In this document: piece by piece, positions 1-8,487 of the stretch
Position numbering within the stretch: the first letter of the stretch is position 1
How the letters are laid out: the number at the start of each line of letters is the position of its first letter
Source of the DNA: Acinetobacter oleivorans DR1
GTDB taxonomy: Bacteria; Pseudomonadota; Gammaproteobacteria; Pseudomonadales; Moraxellaceae
Direction of reading: 5' to 3'
Assembly (NCBI RefSeq): GCF_000196795.1
Contig: NC_014259.1
Location: 3,534,001-3,598,000 of the forward strand
Length of the DNA: 64,000 nt
The notes under the pieces: model-generated
Seen by the model: only the letters and a program-made list of their open reading frames with translations
Databases searched by the model: none
Told to the model about the DNA's origin: nothing
Program-made: the position numbers and the translations under genes

Positions 1-186
1 GTAGGCGCCCCGAAACTACAACAAGTGACTGGTGACTTTGAGCAGTTTATTTCAACGCTACGTAAAGAACGCCGTATAGCAGATGAAGGCTTCATTGAAG
101 AAGTGATGCAGCGCTTTGATGAACTCGGTCTTGTCGTTAAAGAGGTAGAAAGTGCAGCCCATCAAATCTTGGTGATTCCTGACTAA
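1..186 (+). CDS. C-terminal end of an unrecognised protein (cut by window edge)
   Basis: The frame is open from base 1 to a TAA at 184-186 and encodes 61 residues ending in ILVIPD. The piece is charged and looks helical (FISTLRKERRIADEG, then IEEVMQRFDELGLVVKEV). I do not recognise the family, and the N-terminal part lies outside the window. It runs in the same direction as the crotonase gene that begins 94 bases later, with a non-coding gap between them. That it is a real gene end is likely from the continuous frame and Acinetobacter-like codon use; its function is unknown. Confidence 0.55.
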   Translation, partial: VGAPKLQQVTGDFEQFISTLRKERRIADEGFIEEVMQRFDELGLVVKEVESAAHQILVIPD

Positions 187-280
187 CATCTCTATCAAAG
201 AGGCATGACTGGACTGTCATGTTTCCAAATTACAGCCATGTTATGCTCCGTTCATCTATAAAAAAAGAAGCGGGAATCTC

Positions 281-1069
281 ATGGCACTCTTACGTATTGA
301 AAAAAATAATGGCATTGCAACGGTATATTTAAACCGTCCAGACAAACGCAATGCGATGAGTTTTGCCTTATTAAAAGAGTTAGTTTCAACTGCAAAAGCA
401 ATTAAAAAGGATAGAGATATTCGCTGTGTTATTTTGACAGGTGAAGGGAATGTGTTTAGTGCTGGAATTGATTTATCCGACCTAAACAATCCGAAAAACT
501 CTGCTTTTGCCATTTGGGAACTTGTAAAACCCGGACAAAGCCTTTTTCAAAAAGCATTTCTGACTTGGCAGAATTTACCTGTACCAGTTATTGCTGCATT
601 AGAAGGATATTGCTTCGGTGCGGGGATGCAACTTGCCTTGGCTTCCGACATTCGAATTTCTCACCCAGAAACAAAAATGTCGATTATGGAAAGCCGTTGG
701 GGTTTAGTCCCTGATATGGGGCTTACTCGCTCGTTAAAAGGCTTAATTAGCGTTGACCTTGCAAAAGAACTCACCTTAACTGCTCGTGTTTTTGACGGGA
801 ATTATGCAAAAGAAATCGGTCTTGTGACTCATTTAAGTGACTCACCTCTAGAGAAAGCACATGAGATTGCAGCTGAAATGTTGCAGCGCTCACCTGATGC
901 CCTCACAGCGGCAAAACGTGTACTTGATGCAATGGAGCATCAACCAGAAAAATCATTGCGTCTAGAAAAAATCTGGCAACTTAAATTATTACTTGGTAAA
1001 AATAGCAAACTTGCTCGTAAAAAAGACAAACATCCGGAAGTTAATTTTTTACCACGCCAATATAAATAA
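281..1069 (+). CDS. Enoyl-CoA hydratase/isomerase (crotonase) family protein
   Basis: A 262-residue crotonase-fold protein, the usual length. The oxyanion-hole segments are visible: FSAGIDL near residues 59-65 and GYCFGAGMQLALASDIR near 109-125. The hydratase Glu in the second segment is Gln117, whereas Glu137 and Asp145 (in ESRWGLVPDMG) sit where dienoyl-CoA isomerases carry acidic residues. A double-bond isomerase is therefore at least as likely as a true hydratase; the exact substrate cannot be read. A purine-rich ribosome site (GAAGCGGGAA) precedes the ATG. It is first in a tight run with the dehydrogenase (12-base gap) and the isomerase-like gene, probably one operon. Confidence 0.88.
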   Translation: MALLRIEKNNGIATVYLNRPDKRNAMSFALLKELVSTAKAIKKDRDIRCVILTGEGNVFSAGIDLSDLNNPKNSAFAIWELVKPGQSLFQKAFLTWQNLPVPVIAALEGYCFGAGMQLALASDIRISHPETKMSIMESRWGLVPDMGLTRSLKGLISVDLAKELTLTARVFDGNYAKEIGLVTHLSDSPLEKAHEIAAEMLQRSPDALTAAKRVLDAMEHQPEKSLRLEKIWQLKLLLGKNSKLARKKDKHPEVNFLPRQYK

Positions 1070-1081
1070 AGAGCTTAGATT

Positions 1082-1951
1082 ATGAATTTTGATCGTAATA
1101 CCCCTATTGCTTTTTTAGGTATGGGGCTTATGGGAAGTCGGATGGCAACCCGCCTTATTCAAGCCGGCTTTCAAGTTTCGGTTTGGAATCGAACCTTTTC
1201 TGCCTGTGAAGAACTGATTGATATCGGCGCCCTACCTTTAGAACTTTCAAATATTGGTGACTATCCTATTATTTTAATCTGTCTAGCAGATGATAAAGCC
1301 GTAGAGGCAGTATTTGAAAAAATTCAGCCTAACTTAAAAGCTGAGCAAGTTATTGTGGATTTCTCAAGCTTATCTGTTGCTGCAACAAAAACACTTGCTC
1401 AAGCAGCTGCCACACATGACGTTATTTGGATTGATTCACCTGTATCAGGTGGAACAGCAGGAGCAGAACAAGGCACACTTGTGATTTTTGCAGGCGGTAA
1501 TGCTCAAACGATTACAGAACTAACGCCTGTTTATAATGTTCTATCTCAACGTGTAACTCGAATGGGCGATACAGGAACTGGCCAAGCTACCAAAATTTGT
1601 AATCAACTGATTGTTGCAGCCAACAGCGCCCTTATTGCTGAAGCTGTCGCGCTTGCAGACCGAGCTGGTGTAGATACGACTTTACTCGCTCCAGCTTTAG
1701 CAGGCGGATTTGCGGACTCTAAACCTTTTCAAATTCTAACTCCACGTATGGCAACTCATACCTTTGAGCCAGTTCAGTGGAAAGTTCAAACATTATCTAA
1801 GGATCTTAATAATGCAGTAACATTGGCTAACAATGTTAATTTAGACATCCCAGTTGCACAAAAAGCTCTATTACAGCTACAAACTCACCAAAAAAATGGC
1901 TTTGCTGAGAAAGATTTAGCTACTATGATTCAATTAGTAGAGCAAAAATAA
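1082..1951 (+). CDS. NAD(P)-dependent beta-hydroxyacid dehydrogenase (3-hydroxyisobutyrate / tartronate-semialdehyde reductase family)
   Basis: A 289-residue member of the 3-hydroxyisobutyrate dehydrogenase family. The N-terminal Rossmann motif is GMGLMGSRMA (13-22). The substrate-binding signature DSPVSGGTAGAEQGTL lies near 118-133, and Lys171 in KICNQL is the catalytic lysine position. These enzymes oxidise or reduce small beta-hydroxyacids such as 3-hydroxyisobutyrate, tartronate semialdehyde or succinate semialdehyde. The next gene resembles hydroxypyruvate isomerase, and that pairing is typical of glyoxylate-to-glycerate pathways, so tartronate-semialdehyde reductase is a reasonable inference. 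No glyoxylate carboligase is present here, so the substrate stays open. Confidence 0.88.
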   Translation: MNFDRNTPIAFLGMGLMGSRMATRLIQAGFQVSVWNRTFSACEELIDIGALPLELSNIGDYPIILICLADDKAVEAVFEKIQPNLKAEQVIVDFSSLSVAATKTLAQAAATHDVIWIDSPVSGGTAGAEQGTLVIFAGGNAQTITELTPVYNVLSQRVTRMGDTGTGQATKICNQLIVAANSALIAEAVALADRAGVDTTLLAPALAGGFADSKPFQILTPRMATHTFEPVQWKVQTLSKDLNNAVTLANNVNLDIPVAQKALLQLQTHQKNGFAEKDLATMIQLVEQK

Positions 1952-1964
1952 ACGGAGTTTGAGT

Positions 1965-2759
1965 ATGGGTCGTCTTGCAGTCAATTTATCCATGATTTTT
2001 ACCGAAGTTCCTTTAATTGAACGCTTCGCTCTAGCCCATGCACAGGGCTTTGAACATGTCGAAATTCAATTCCCTTATGAATTGACTATTGCAGATATTC
2101 AAACTCAACTCGAACGCTATAATCTGAGTCTCTGTCTAATCAATGTGCCGGCGGGTGACCTTATGCAAGGCGGAAACGGTTTAGCAGGCATTCCCGGCCA
2201 AGAAATAGCTTTCCATGAAGCATTAGAATTAGCCATTAGCTATGCCACAGCATTAAAGGTTCCTCGTGTTAATATTTTAGCGGGTAAACAACCGCTCGAT
2301 GCGGACTTACTTCCTTGTTTAAAAACCTTAGCAGCTAATTTAAAACTTGCGTGCAACTTACTCAGTGAACACGATATAGAACCCATTTTTGAAATGATTA
2401 ACGGTACAGATATGCCCCGCTTTTTAGTACAAAATATTGCGCAGGCACAAGAAATGCTAGAAGCGGTCAACGACCCTACTCTAAAAATGCAATATGACTG
2501 CTATCATATGGCAATGATGGGCGAAGACGTTCTTGAGGGTTTACAAGAGAATATTAACTCAATTGGACACATTCAATTTGCGGACTGTCCGGGCCGTCAT
2601 GAGCCAGATACAGCTGAAATTCCTTATGAACAAATTTTTTCTTGGTTAAAACAAAGTTCTTATCAAAACTATATTGCAGCAGAATATAAGCCTGAAAATA
2701 CTTCAAATCAGTCATTTACATGGAAGAAAAAGTATTTTTCGGATGATGTAAATATATAA
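1965..2759 (+). CDS. Hydroxypyruvate isomerase-like TIM-barrel protein
   Basis: A 264-residue sugar-phosphate-isomerase-type TIM barrel of the Hyi/OtnI group. Metal-site regions are visible as FEMINGTDMPRF, QYDCYHM and HIQFADCPGRHEPDTAEIPY; this last one is characteristic of hydroxypyruvate isomerases. A TTG six bases upstream would extend the frame, but CGGAG at 1953-1957 is 7 bases from the ATG at 1965, so that start is preferred. It lies just after the beta-hydroxyacid dehydrogenase. Together they could interconvert hydroxypyruvate, tartronate semialdehyde and glycerate. Family is secure; exact substrate (hydroxypyruvate or an oxo-tetronate) is inferred. Confidence 0.85.
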   Translation: MGRLAVNLSMIFTEVPLIERFALAHAQGFEHVEIQFPYELTIADIQTQLERYNLSLCLINVPAGDLMQGGNGLAGIPGQEIAFHEALELAISYATALKVPRVNILAGKQPLDADLLPCLKTLAANLKLACNLLSEHDIEPIFEMINGTDMPRFLVQNIAQAQEMLEAVNDPTLKMQYDCYHMAMMGEDVLEGLQENINSIGHIQFADCPGRHEPDTAEIPYEQIFSWLKQSSYQNYIAAEYKPENTSNQSFTWKKKYFSDDVNI

Positions 2760-2840
2760 ACTGTTACGAGTTTTGTTTGAAATTTAGCGCGAAAACCACT
2801 ATATTAGATAGTGAGTAATTGTCAGGAAAATATACCCTAT

Positions 2841-3242
2841 ATGAATTTAGAACCATCGCCCAGCGTGTCTAATTCTCACGATTTCGCAATGAATACCTCA
2901 AATAAAGACGTACAAACTTGTCTCAAAGTCGTCCACGACGCTTTAGTTGATGTAAAAGCAAAAGATATTCTCCAGTTAGATGTTAGCTCAATTAGCAATG
3001 TCGCTGATGCTATTGTAATTGCGAGCGGTACTTCTACTCGCCATGTGAAAGCACTTGCAGACAATGTTGCAGAAGAAGCTCGAAAAGCCGGTTTCCGCCC
3101 GATTGGCGTTGAAGGTGAACGAGATGCAGAATGGATCTTAATTGATCTCGGCTTTGTTGTAGTACATGTGATGCTACCAACAGCTCGTAAATTTTATGAT
3201 TTAGAAAGCTTATGGCGTACCGCTCCAGAGTCGGTTGCTTAA
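2841..3242 (+). CDS. rsfS: Ribosome silencing factor RsfS
   Basis: A RsfS/Iojap family protein that binds ribosomal protein uL14 and blocks subunit joining when nutrients fall. The conserved core is clear: DVSSISNVADAIVIASGTSTRHVKALADNV, then GVEGERDAEWILIDLGFVVVHVM and FYDLESLW. The longest frame begins at a GTG at 2811, but AGGAAAA at 2824-2830 precedes the ATG at 2841, giving 133 residues. A second possible ATG is at 2889. The first 16 or so residues form a non-conserved extension. A strong terminator follows. The usual partners nadD and holA are not adjacent here. Confidence 0.93.
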   Translation: MNLEPSPSVSNSHDFAMNTSNKDVQTCLKVVHDALVDVKAKDILQLDVSSISNVADAIVIASGTSTRHVKALADNVAEEARKAGFRPIGVEGERDAEWILIDLGFVVVHVMLPTARKFYDLESLWRTAPESVA

Positions 3243-3254
3243 AATTTTGCTTTT

Positions 3255-3286
3255 AAAAAAAGCGGCTCTTTTGAGCCGCTTTTTTA
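3255..3286 (+). terminator. Rho-independent terminator after rsfS
   Basis: Stem AGCGGCTC (3261-3268) / GAGCCGCT (3273-3280) with a TTTT loop is followed by a run of Ts and preceded by As. It sits 19 bases after the rsfS stop. Confidence 0.9.
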
Positions 3287-3449
3287 TTTACTAAACAAAG
3301 ATTTTAACCATTTCAAATATCCCATCACCTCCCCCACAAACACCAATCATCACTTACAACCAAATTTGACATGACAAATTGTCAGATTTAAAGCACTATA
3401 TATTTTCTGAAAGTTCTCACCAATAAATAGCATAACCGGAGTACAGAAA

Positions 3450-4271
3450 GTGAAGATATTAATTACAGGCGCCAATACGGGCATTGGCTTTGCCACAGCA
3501 GAACAACTCGTTAAACAAGGGCAACATGTCATTCTAGCGTGCCGAAATCCACAAAAAGCCCAAGATGCGCAGAACAAACTACTTTCACTTAATCAAGGCC
3601 AAGTCGATTTAGTTTCCCTCGACTTAAACAGCCTTGAGTTAACCCAAAAAGCAGCAGATGAAATTGCTGATCGCTATGGCAGCCTTGACGTACTCATTAA
3701 TAATGCAGGCTTATTTGCCAAAACCAAACAATTGACCCATGAAGGCTTTGAACAACAATTTGGGGTTAACTATTTAGGTCATTTTTTACTTACTCAAAAA
3801 TTACTTCCAGTTTTAAAACAATCTCCAAAAGCTCGTATTATTCATCTTGCATCTATTGCTCACTGGGTGGGCTCAATTAAACCCAACAAGTTTCGTGCAG
3901 AAGGTTTTTACAATCCCCTGTTCTATTATGGGCAATCGAAGCTTGCAAATTTATTATTCAGCAATGCATTAGCAGAACAGCTATCTGGAAGTACAATTAC
4001 TAATAATGCATTACACCCCGGCGGTGTTGCTTCCGATATTTATCGTGACTTACCAAAACCGGTTTATGCAGCCATGAAATTAGGATTAGTGCCAACCTCA
4101 GTTCCAGCAAATCTCATTACAGAAATGGCAACTGGAGATGCATGGCAAAACCGTAATGGCGAATATGTCAGCGCACATATGCCAGACTGGAAATCATCAC
4201 ATGCCAAAAATCAGCAACTGGCACGCGACCTCTATCAACAATCTCTAAACCTCGTAGAAAAATTTCTTTAA
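3450..4271 (+). CDS. Short-chain dehydrogenase/reductase (retinol dehydrogenase-like)
   Basis: A 273-residue classical SDR. It shows the nucleotide-binding motif TGANTGIG at the N-terminus, the structural NNAG motif, the serine region HLASIAHW and the catalytic YGQSK (Tyr-x3-Lys). The pattern resembles retinol dehydrogenase/WW-domain oxidoreductase-like SDRs, which act on lipophilic alcohols or ketones. The start is a GTG with CCGGAG about 8 bases upstream. It is a single gene between two terminators, convergent with pntB. The substrate cannot be predicted. Confidence 0.88.
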   Translation: MKILITGANTGIGFATAEQLVKQGQHVILACRNPQKAQDAQNKLLSLNQGQVDLVSLDLNSLELTQKAADEIADRYGSLDVLINNAGLFAKTKQLTHEGFEQQFGVNYLGHFLLTQKLLPVLKQSPKARIIHLASIAHWVGSIKPNKFRAEGFYNPLFYYGQSKLANLLFSNALAEQLSGSTITNNALHPGGVASDIYRDLPKPVYAAMKLGLVPTSVPANLITEMATGDAWQNRNGEYVSAHMPDWKSSHAKNQQLARDLYQQSLNLVEKFL

Positions 4272-4288
4272 ACAAATAAGCCAAATAA

Positions 4289-4314
4289 AAAAAGCCACCC
4301 GAAGGTGGCTTTTA
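4289..4314. terminator. Bidirectional terminator between SDR gene and pntB
   Basis: AAAGCCACC (4291-4299), loop CGAA, GGTGGCTTT (4304-4312), with A-rich flank on the left and T residues on the right. It lies between two convergent genes and can serve both. Confidence 0.8.
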
Positions 4315-4334
4315 CAATCCTGATTGGGGTCAGA

Positions 4335-5789
4335 TTAGTGACCACCACCATTGATTGCTTTTGTCATATCTTCAACAACTTTTTTAGCATCACCAAAGAT
4401 CATCATTGTTTTTTCGTTATAGAACAAATCGTTGTCTAGACCAGCATAACCTGTTGCCATGGAACGCTTAATCACCATGATTGTACGCGCTTTATGAGCT
4501 TCAAGAATCGGCATACCATAAATCGGCGAGCTTGGATCATCTTTCGCAGCAGGATTTACAACGTCGTTTGCACCAATTACAAGTACTACGTCTGTTGCAG
4601 GGAAGTCTGAGTTAATCTCATCCATTTCCAAGATATCTTCATACGCCACGTCTGCTTCTGCAAGCAATACGTTCATGTGACCAGGCATACGACCAGCAAC
4701 AGGATGGATTGCGAAACGAACGCGAACACCTTGCTCTTTTAGAATTTCACACAATTCTTTTACAGCATTTTGTGCACGACCTTGCGCCATACCATAACCA
4801 GGTACAATTACAACACTGTCAGCATTTGACATCAAGAAGCCAGCATCATCAGCAGAACCAGAACGATGGTTACGTTGAACTTGCTCACCTTTGGCAGCAG
4901 TAGCAACCGCTGCACCGCCCATTGCACCACCAAACAATACATTGATGATCGAACGGTTCATTGCTTTACACATGATGTACGACAGAATCGCACCAGATGA
5001 ACCTACGAGAGAACCCGCAACGATCAACATGTTGTTTTCAAGTGTAAAACCAATACCTGCCGCAGCCCAACCAGAGAATGAGTTAAGAAGCGATACTACT
5101 ACAGGCATATCACCACCACCGACCGGTGCAATCCATACCCAGCCAAATGCAAGCGCAAGAGCTGTCATTGCCCAGAAAGCAGTCATGTTGCCAGTCGTGA
5201 AGAAGTAAAATCCACAAGCCAACATCGCAATAAAGATAAGCGCTTGAACAGGTTTAACCCATGCACCAGAAATTGTTTTAGCCCATTTTTTCGCAGCCAA
5301 TTTACCGTACGCAAACACAGATGCAGTAAAGGTAATCGCACCAACGAAACAACCAACAAACAATTCAAATAAGTGAACTTTGCTCATGTGCACATGTTGC
5401 ACACCAGCTGCCGTTAAAGCTGCTTCATTTTGTGCAAACAATTCAGTTAATTGGTTGTTATGTAAAATTGCAGCAATTGCAATTAAAACAGCTGCCAAAC
5501 CAACCAAAGAGTGCATAAGTGCAACAGTTTCCGGCATTTGCGTCATTGGTACAGTACGAGCACGTGCAATACCTACGATTGCACCAAGCACCATTGCACC
5601 AACAATCATCCAGATCACTGGGTTATTCGCAACAAAGAAAGTCGTTACAACTGCAATCGCCATCGCGATCATACCGTAACGGTTACCTTGAATTGCTGTT
5701 TTAGGGCCAGACAAGCCACGAAGCGTCAAGATAAAGAGAATTGCACCTACAAGGTACAACCAGTTCGCATTTGCTTGAATAAATTCCAT
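4335..5789 (-). CDS. pntB: NAD(P) transhydrogenase subunit beta
   Basis: The 484-residue beta subunit of the proton-translocating transhydrogenase, which couples hydride transfer from NADH to NADP+ to proton entry and supplies NADPH. The N-terminal half is a bundle of membrane helices (domain II). The C-terminal half is the NADP-binding domain III with VIVPGYGMAQGRAQ, HPVAGRMPGHMNVLLAEA, VLVIGANDVVNPAA and GYAGLDNDLFY. It is last in a three-gene operon, 12 bases after the alpha-2 gene, with GAGGG ahead of its ATG. Confidence 0.97.
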   Translation of the reverse strand: MEFIQANANWLYLVGAILFILTLRGLSGPKTAIQGNRYGMIAMAIAVVTTFFVANNPVIWMIVGAMVLGAIVGIARARTVPMTQMPETVALMHSLVGLAAVLIAIAAILHNNQLTELFAQNEAALTAAGVQHVHMSKVHLFELFVGCFVGAITFTASVFAYGKLAAKKWAKTISGAWVKPVQALIFIAMLACGFYFFTTGNMTAFWAMTALALAFGWVWIAPVGGGDMPVVVSLLNSFSGWAAAGIGFTLENNMLIVAGSLVGSSGAILSYIMCKAMNRSIINVLFGGAMGGAAVATAAKGEQVQRNHRSGSADDAGFLMSNADSVVIVPGYGMAQGRAQNAVKELCEILKEQGVRVRFAIHPVAGRMPGHMNVLLAEADVAYEDILEMDEINSDFPATDVVLVIGANDVVNPAAKDDPSSPIYGMPILEAHKARTIMVIKRSMATGYAGLDNDLFYNEKTMMIFGDAKKVVEDMTKAINGGGH

Positions 5790-5801
5790 ATCAAAGCCCT
5801 C

Positions 5802-6116
5802 TTATTTCTTTTGCTTAGGCTTGAACATTTCCAGCATGCGTGCAGTTACTGCAAAGCCACCGAAAATATTAATGCTTGCCAAAAATACTGCAATCGCACC
5901 AAGTACGCTCACCACATTTACACTTTGAAATGCAACGTTAGCATCTACACCCAAAATAGGTAGACCCACAGTTTGCAACATCGCACCCACTACAATAATA
6001 GATGACAATGCATTGGTTACAGCCATAAGCGGCGTATGTAAAGCTGGTGTAACACCCCAAACTACGTAATAACCTACGAAGATGGCAAGGACGAAAATTG
6101 TAATAGTTTCAACCAT
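5802..6116 (-). CDS. pntA-2: NAD(P) transhydrogenase subunit alpha-2 (membrane part)
   Basis: A 104-residue membrane protein corresponding to the C-terminal transmembrane segment that is fused to the alpha subunit in E. coli. Three or four hydrophobic helices are visible, including VWGVTPALHTPLMAVTNALS, a signature of this family. The alpha subunit is thus split into soluble and membrane polypeptides, as in Rhodospirillum. AAGGAGA gives a strong ribosome site. The gene is 11 bases after the soluble alpha gene and 12 before pntB. Confidence 0.95.
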   Translation of the reverse strand: MVETITIFVLAIFVGYYVVWGVTPALHTPLMAVTNALSSIIVVGAMLQTVGLPILGVDANVAFQSVNVVSVLGAIAVFLASINIFGGFAVTARMLEMFKPKQKK

Positions 6117-6127
6117 GAGAAATCTCC

Positions 6128-7255
6128 TTAACCACGCTTAAGCAGTACTTGACCGCCATGAGTGACCAATAGGGCTTTTTGGATTTCGTCTTCTTGATTA
6201 ATCGCAAAGTTTTTCTCTTTGTCGAATAAAGTCTCTACGAAATTAAAAACGTTACGTGCATATAGCGCTGAAGCTTCTGTCGCTACAGTTGCCGGAATAT
6301 TTGGGATACCCAAAATTTTCACGCCATTTTCTGTAAAAACAGTCTCGCCCACTTTAGAGCCTTCAACGTTACCGCCAGTTTCAACAGCCATATCTAAAAT
6401 GACAGAACCCGGTTTCATCTTGGCAACAGTTTCAGCCTTAATCAGACGTGGTGCATCACGACCCGGCAAGAGCGCAGTAGTAATCACGATGTCAGCGTTA
6501 GAAACAGCCTTATCAACAATCGCAGCTTGGTCTTTGATGTATTGCTCACCTGGCATCCATCCATAACCATTTTTAGCGGCATCCGCTGCACGTTGTTGTT
6601 CTTCTTCAGACATTGGTACGTCTAACCACTTACCACCCAAAGATTCAACCTGATCTTTTGCTGTAGGACGTAAATCGGTCGCCTCAACAATTGCGCCTAA
6701 ACGCTTTGCGGTTGCAATTGCCTGAAGACCTGCAACGCCCACACCCATAATCACAACACGAGCAGGTTTTACAGTACCAGCAGCAGTCATAAGCATTGGG
6801 AACATGCGCTGATATTCAGCAGCAGCAAGCAAAACTGATTTATAACCAGAAAGGTTTGCCTGAGAAGACAATACGTCCATATTCTGCGCACGAGAAAGCG
6901 TACGAGGAAGCAATTCCAGAGCAAAAGCAGAAACTTGCTGATTCGCAAACTGATCTAGCTCGGTATTACGATAAGGATCAAACATTGCTACAACAGCAGT
7001 ATTTGCTGCAAGTTTTTGAATTTCCCCGCCTTGTGGCGCGCGAACTTTCAAAATAATTTGACTACCCGTATAGGCATCATCCGTAATGGTTGCACCGACC
7101 TGTTCATAAGCACTGTCAATGTACGCGGCCTTTACACCAGCACCACGTTCAATCACAACGCTATGACCAGCGCTAATCAACTTCTTTACTGTCTCTGGCG
7201 TAGCAGCTACACGATTTTCACCGACGACAGTTTCGGTTGGGATTCCGATCTGCAT
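6128..7255 (-). CDS. pntA-1: NAD(P) transhydrogenase subunit alpha-1 (NAD-binding part)
   Basis: The 375-residue soluble domain I, which binds NAD(H). It belongs to the alanine dehydrogenase/PNT family: an N-terminal domain with TPETVKKLISAGHSVVIE, the region SSQANLSGYKSVL (130-142), and a Rossmann fold with GVGVAG at 171-176. GAGGAA precedes the ATG. First gene of the operon; a perfect 10-bp inverted repeat lies in the leader about 33 bases upstream. Confidence 0.96.
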   Translation of the reverse strand: MQIGIPTETVVGENRVAATPETVKKLISAGHSVVIERGAGVKAAYIDSAYEQVGATITDDAYTGSQIILKVRAPQGGEIQKLAANTAVVAMFDPYRNTELDQFANQQVSAFALELLPRTLSRAQNMDVLSSQANLSGYKSVLLAAAEYQRMFPMLMTAAGTVKPARVVIMGVGVAGLQAIATAKRLGAIVEATDLRPTAKDQVESLGGKWLDVPMSEEEQQRAADAAKNGYGWMPGEQYIKDQAAIVDKAVSNADIVITTALLPGRDAPRLIKAETVAKMKPGSVILDMAVETGGNVEGSKVGETVFTENGVKILGIPNIPATVATEASALYARNVFNFVETLFDKEKNFAINQEDEIQKALLVTHGGQVLLKRG

Positions 7256-7287
7256 GAGCGTTCCTCAAGCTAATTTCTCATTGTCAA

Positions 7288-7310
7288 AAACATTGCAAGC
7301 TGCAATGTTT
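7288..7310 (-). promoter_or_regulatory. Inverted repeat in the pnt leader
   Basis: AAACATTGCA (7288-7297) and TGCAATGTTT (7301-7310) are perfect 10-bp arms around a 3-base centre. On the minus strand the repeat is followed by extra Ts (TTTTTGAC), so it could act as a weak attenuator, an operator or an mRNA-stabilising hairpin. Which one cannot be told from the sequence. Confidence 0.45.
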
Positions 7311-7493
7311 CCCCCATGTGTATTCTTTGTACAGAATTTGGATTCTAATTGAACTTTTTTAAAATACCACCCACTATTTATTTAATAAATACCCATATTT
7401 TGAACTGATGATTCACGAAATTTGATTTGAGGTGTAACATAGGAAAATTTTTCTTTTTTTATAGACAATAGTCTCTCTTATACAGTCTTGTAT

Positions 7494-8420
7494 ATGAAAA
7501 TTTCGTTTTCTTCGTTTCAAATCGGGTCTTTTTTTGCTCTTTGCTCTGCTTTTCTATTCAGTACCAAAGCAATCTTTATTAAACAGACTTATGCCCTTTC
7601 TCCATTAGTAGATGCCACAGTCCTGATGGCTTTACGCATGTTAAGCGCTTTACCGTTCTTTCTACTTATTTGTTGGTTTAACAGGCATCATAATCAGGGC
7701 ATAAAAAAGAAGGATTGGCTAATTTTAATTTTTGCCGGTCTATTAGGCTACTACTTTGCTAGTTGGCTCGATTTTATGGGGCTCATGTTTATTAGTGCCT
7801 CTCTAGAACGAATTATTCTATTTTTATATCCCACCCTTACAGTCATCGTCTCAAGCTTACTCTACAAACAAAAATTAGATGTAAAAAGTTTATTTGCCAT
7901 TTTTCTTAGTTATGGTGGAACCGTGCTGGTCATGCTTCAAGAGCACAACAACGCACCAATTCAGGGCAACTTCTGGCTAGGTACAAGTTTAGTATTTGCA
8001 AGTGCCGTAGCTTTTGCAGGCTATTTATTACTAACCCCACCATTAATTAAGAAATTTGGTTCTTGGAATTTCACAGGCTTAGCCTTAACTGTGGCTTGTA
8101 TCGGTACATTAACGCACTATGCACTCAGCACACCTCACCCGATTCAACTTCTATTACAGCTACCCTCTAGTGTGATTTGGTACGGCATTGGCTTAGGCTT
8201 TTTAGTTACTGTGTTACCCACCGTTATGCTCATGCAAAGCATTGAACGATTAGGCGCCTCTCAATCTGCAATGATTGCTTCAATTGGACCAGTTTTAACG
8301 ATTTTACTTGCCGTTGCTTTTTTAAATGAACGTTTAAATATGTGGCAATGGGTCGGTTGCCTTCTCAATATTATTGGTGTGATGATGATTACACTCAGAA
8401 AGAAAAGGCTAAAACATTAA
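7494..8420 (+). CDS. EamA/DMT family permease
   Basis: A 308-residue drug/metabolite transporter superfamily protein with about ten hydrophobic helices in two EamA repeats. Typical ends are FFALCSAFLFSTKAIFIK at the start and FLNERLNMWQWVGCLLNIIGVMMI in the second repeat. The ATG at 7494 is preferred over a TTG at 7488, though neither has a convincing ribosome site. A small dyad AGAC-aata-GTCT lies at 7463-7474, upstream of the start. Substrate unknown; members export amino acids, nucleobases or drugs. Transcribed away from pnt. Confidence 0.85.
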   Translation: MKISFSSFQIGSFFALCSAFLFSTKAIFIKQTYALSPLVDATVLMALRMLSALPFFLLICWFNRHHNQGIKKKDWLILIFAGLLGYYFASWLDFMGLMFISASLERIILFLYPTLTVIVSSLLYKQKLDVKSLFAIFLSYGGTVLVMLQEHNNAPIQGNFWLGTSLVFASAVAFAGYLLLTPPLIKKFGSWNFTGLALTVACIGTLTHYALSTPHPIQLLLQLPSSVIWYGIGLGFLVTVLPTVMLMQSIERLGASQSAMIASIGPVLTILLAVAFLNERLNMWQWVGCLLNIIGVMMITLRKKRLKH

Positions 8421-8426
8421 ATTCTC

Positions 8427-8457
8427 TTGACCTCAACTTAAGTTGAGGTTGGATACT
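8427..8457 (+). promoter_or_regulatory. MerR-family (SoxR-like) promoter/operator
   Basis: TTGACC (8427-8432) and GATACT (8452-8457) form a sigma-70 promoter with an unusually long 19-base spacer. A perfect 18-bp palindrome, CCTCAACTTAAGTTGAGG (8431-8448), fills that spacer. This is the architecture of promoters untwisted by MerR-family activators. The palindrome differs from the E. coli SoxR box, as I recall it, only at the two central-flank positions. Transcription would begin near 8464, leaving a short leader before the ATG at 8488. Confidence 0.78.
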
Positions 8458-8487
8458 CATCTAAATTTTAATGAACAGTTGAGTTCC

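Noticed and set aside
4709..5963. Several plus-strand frames inside the pnt operon
   Set aside because: They are antisense to well-supported pntB and pntA-2 reading frames and show no family motif or ribosome site.
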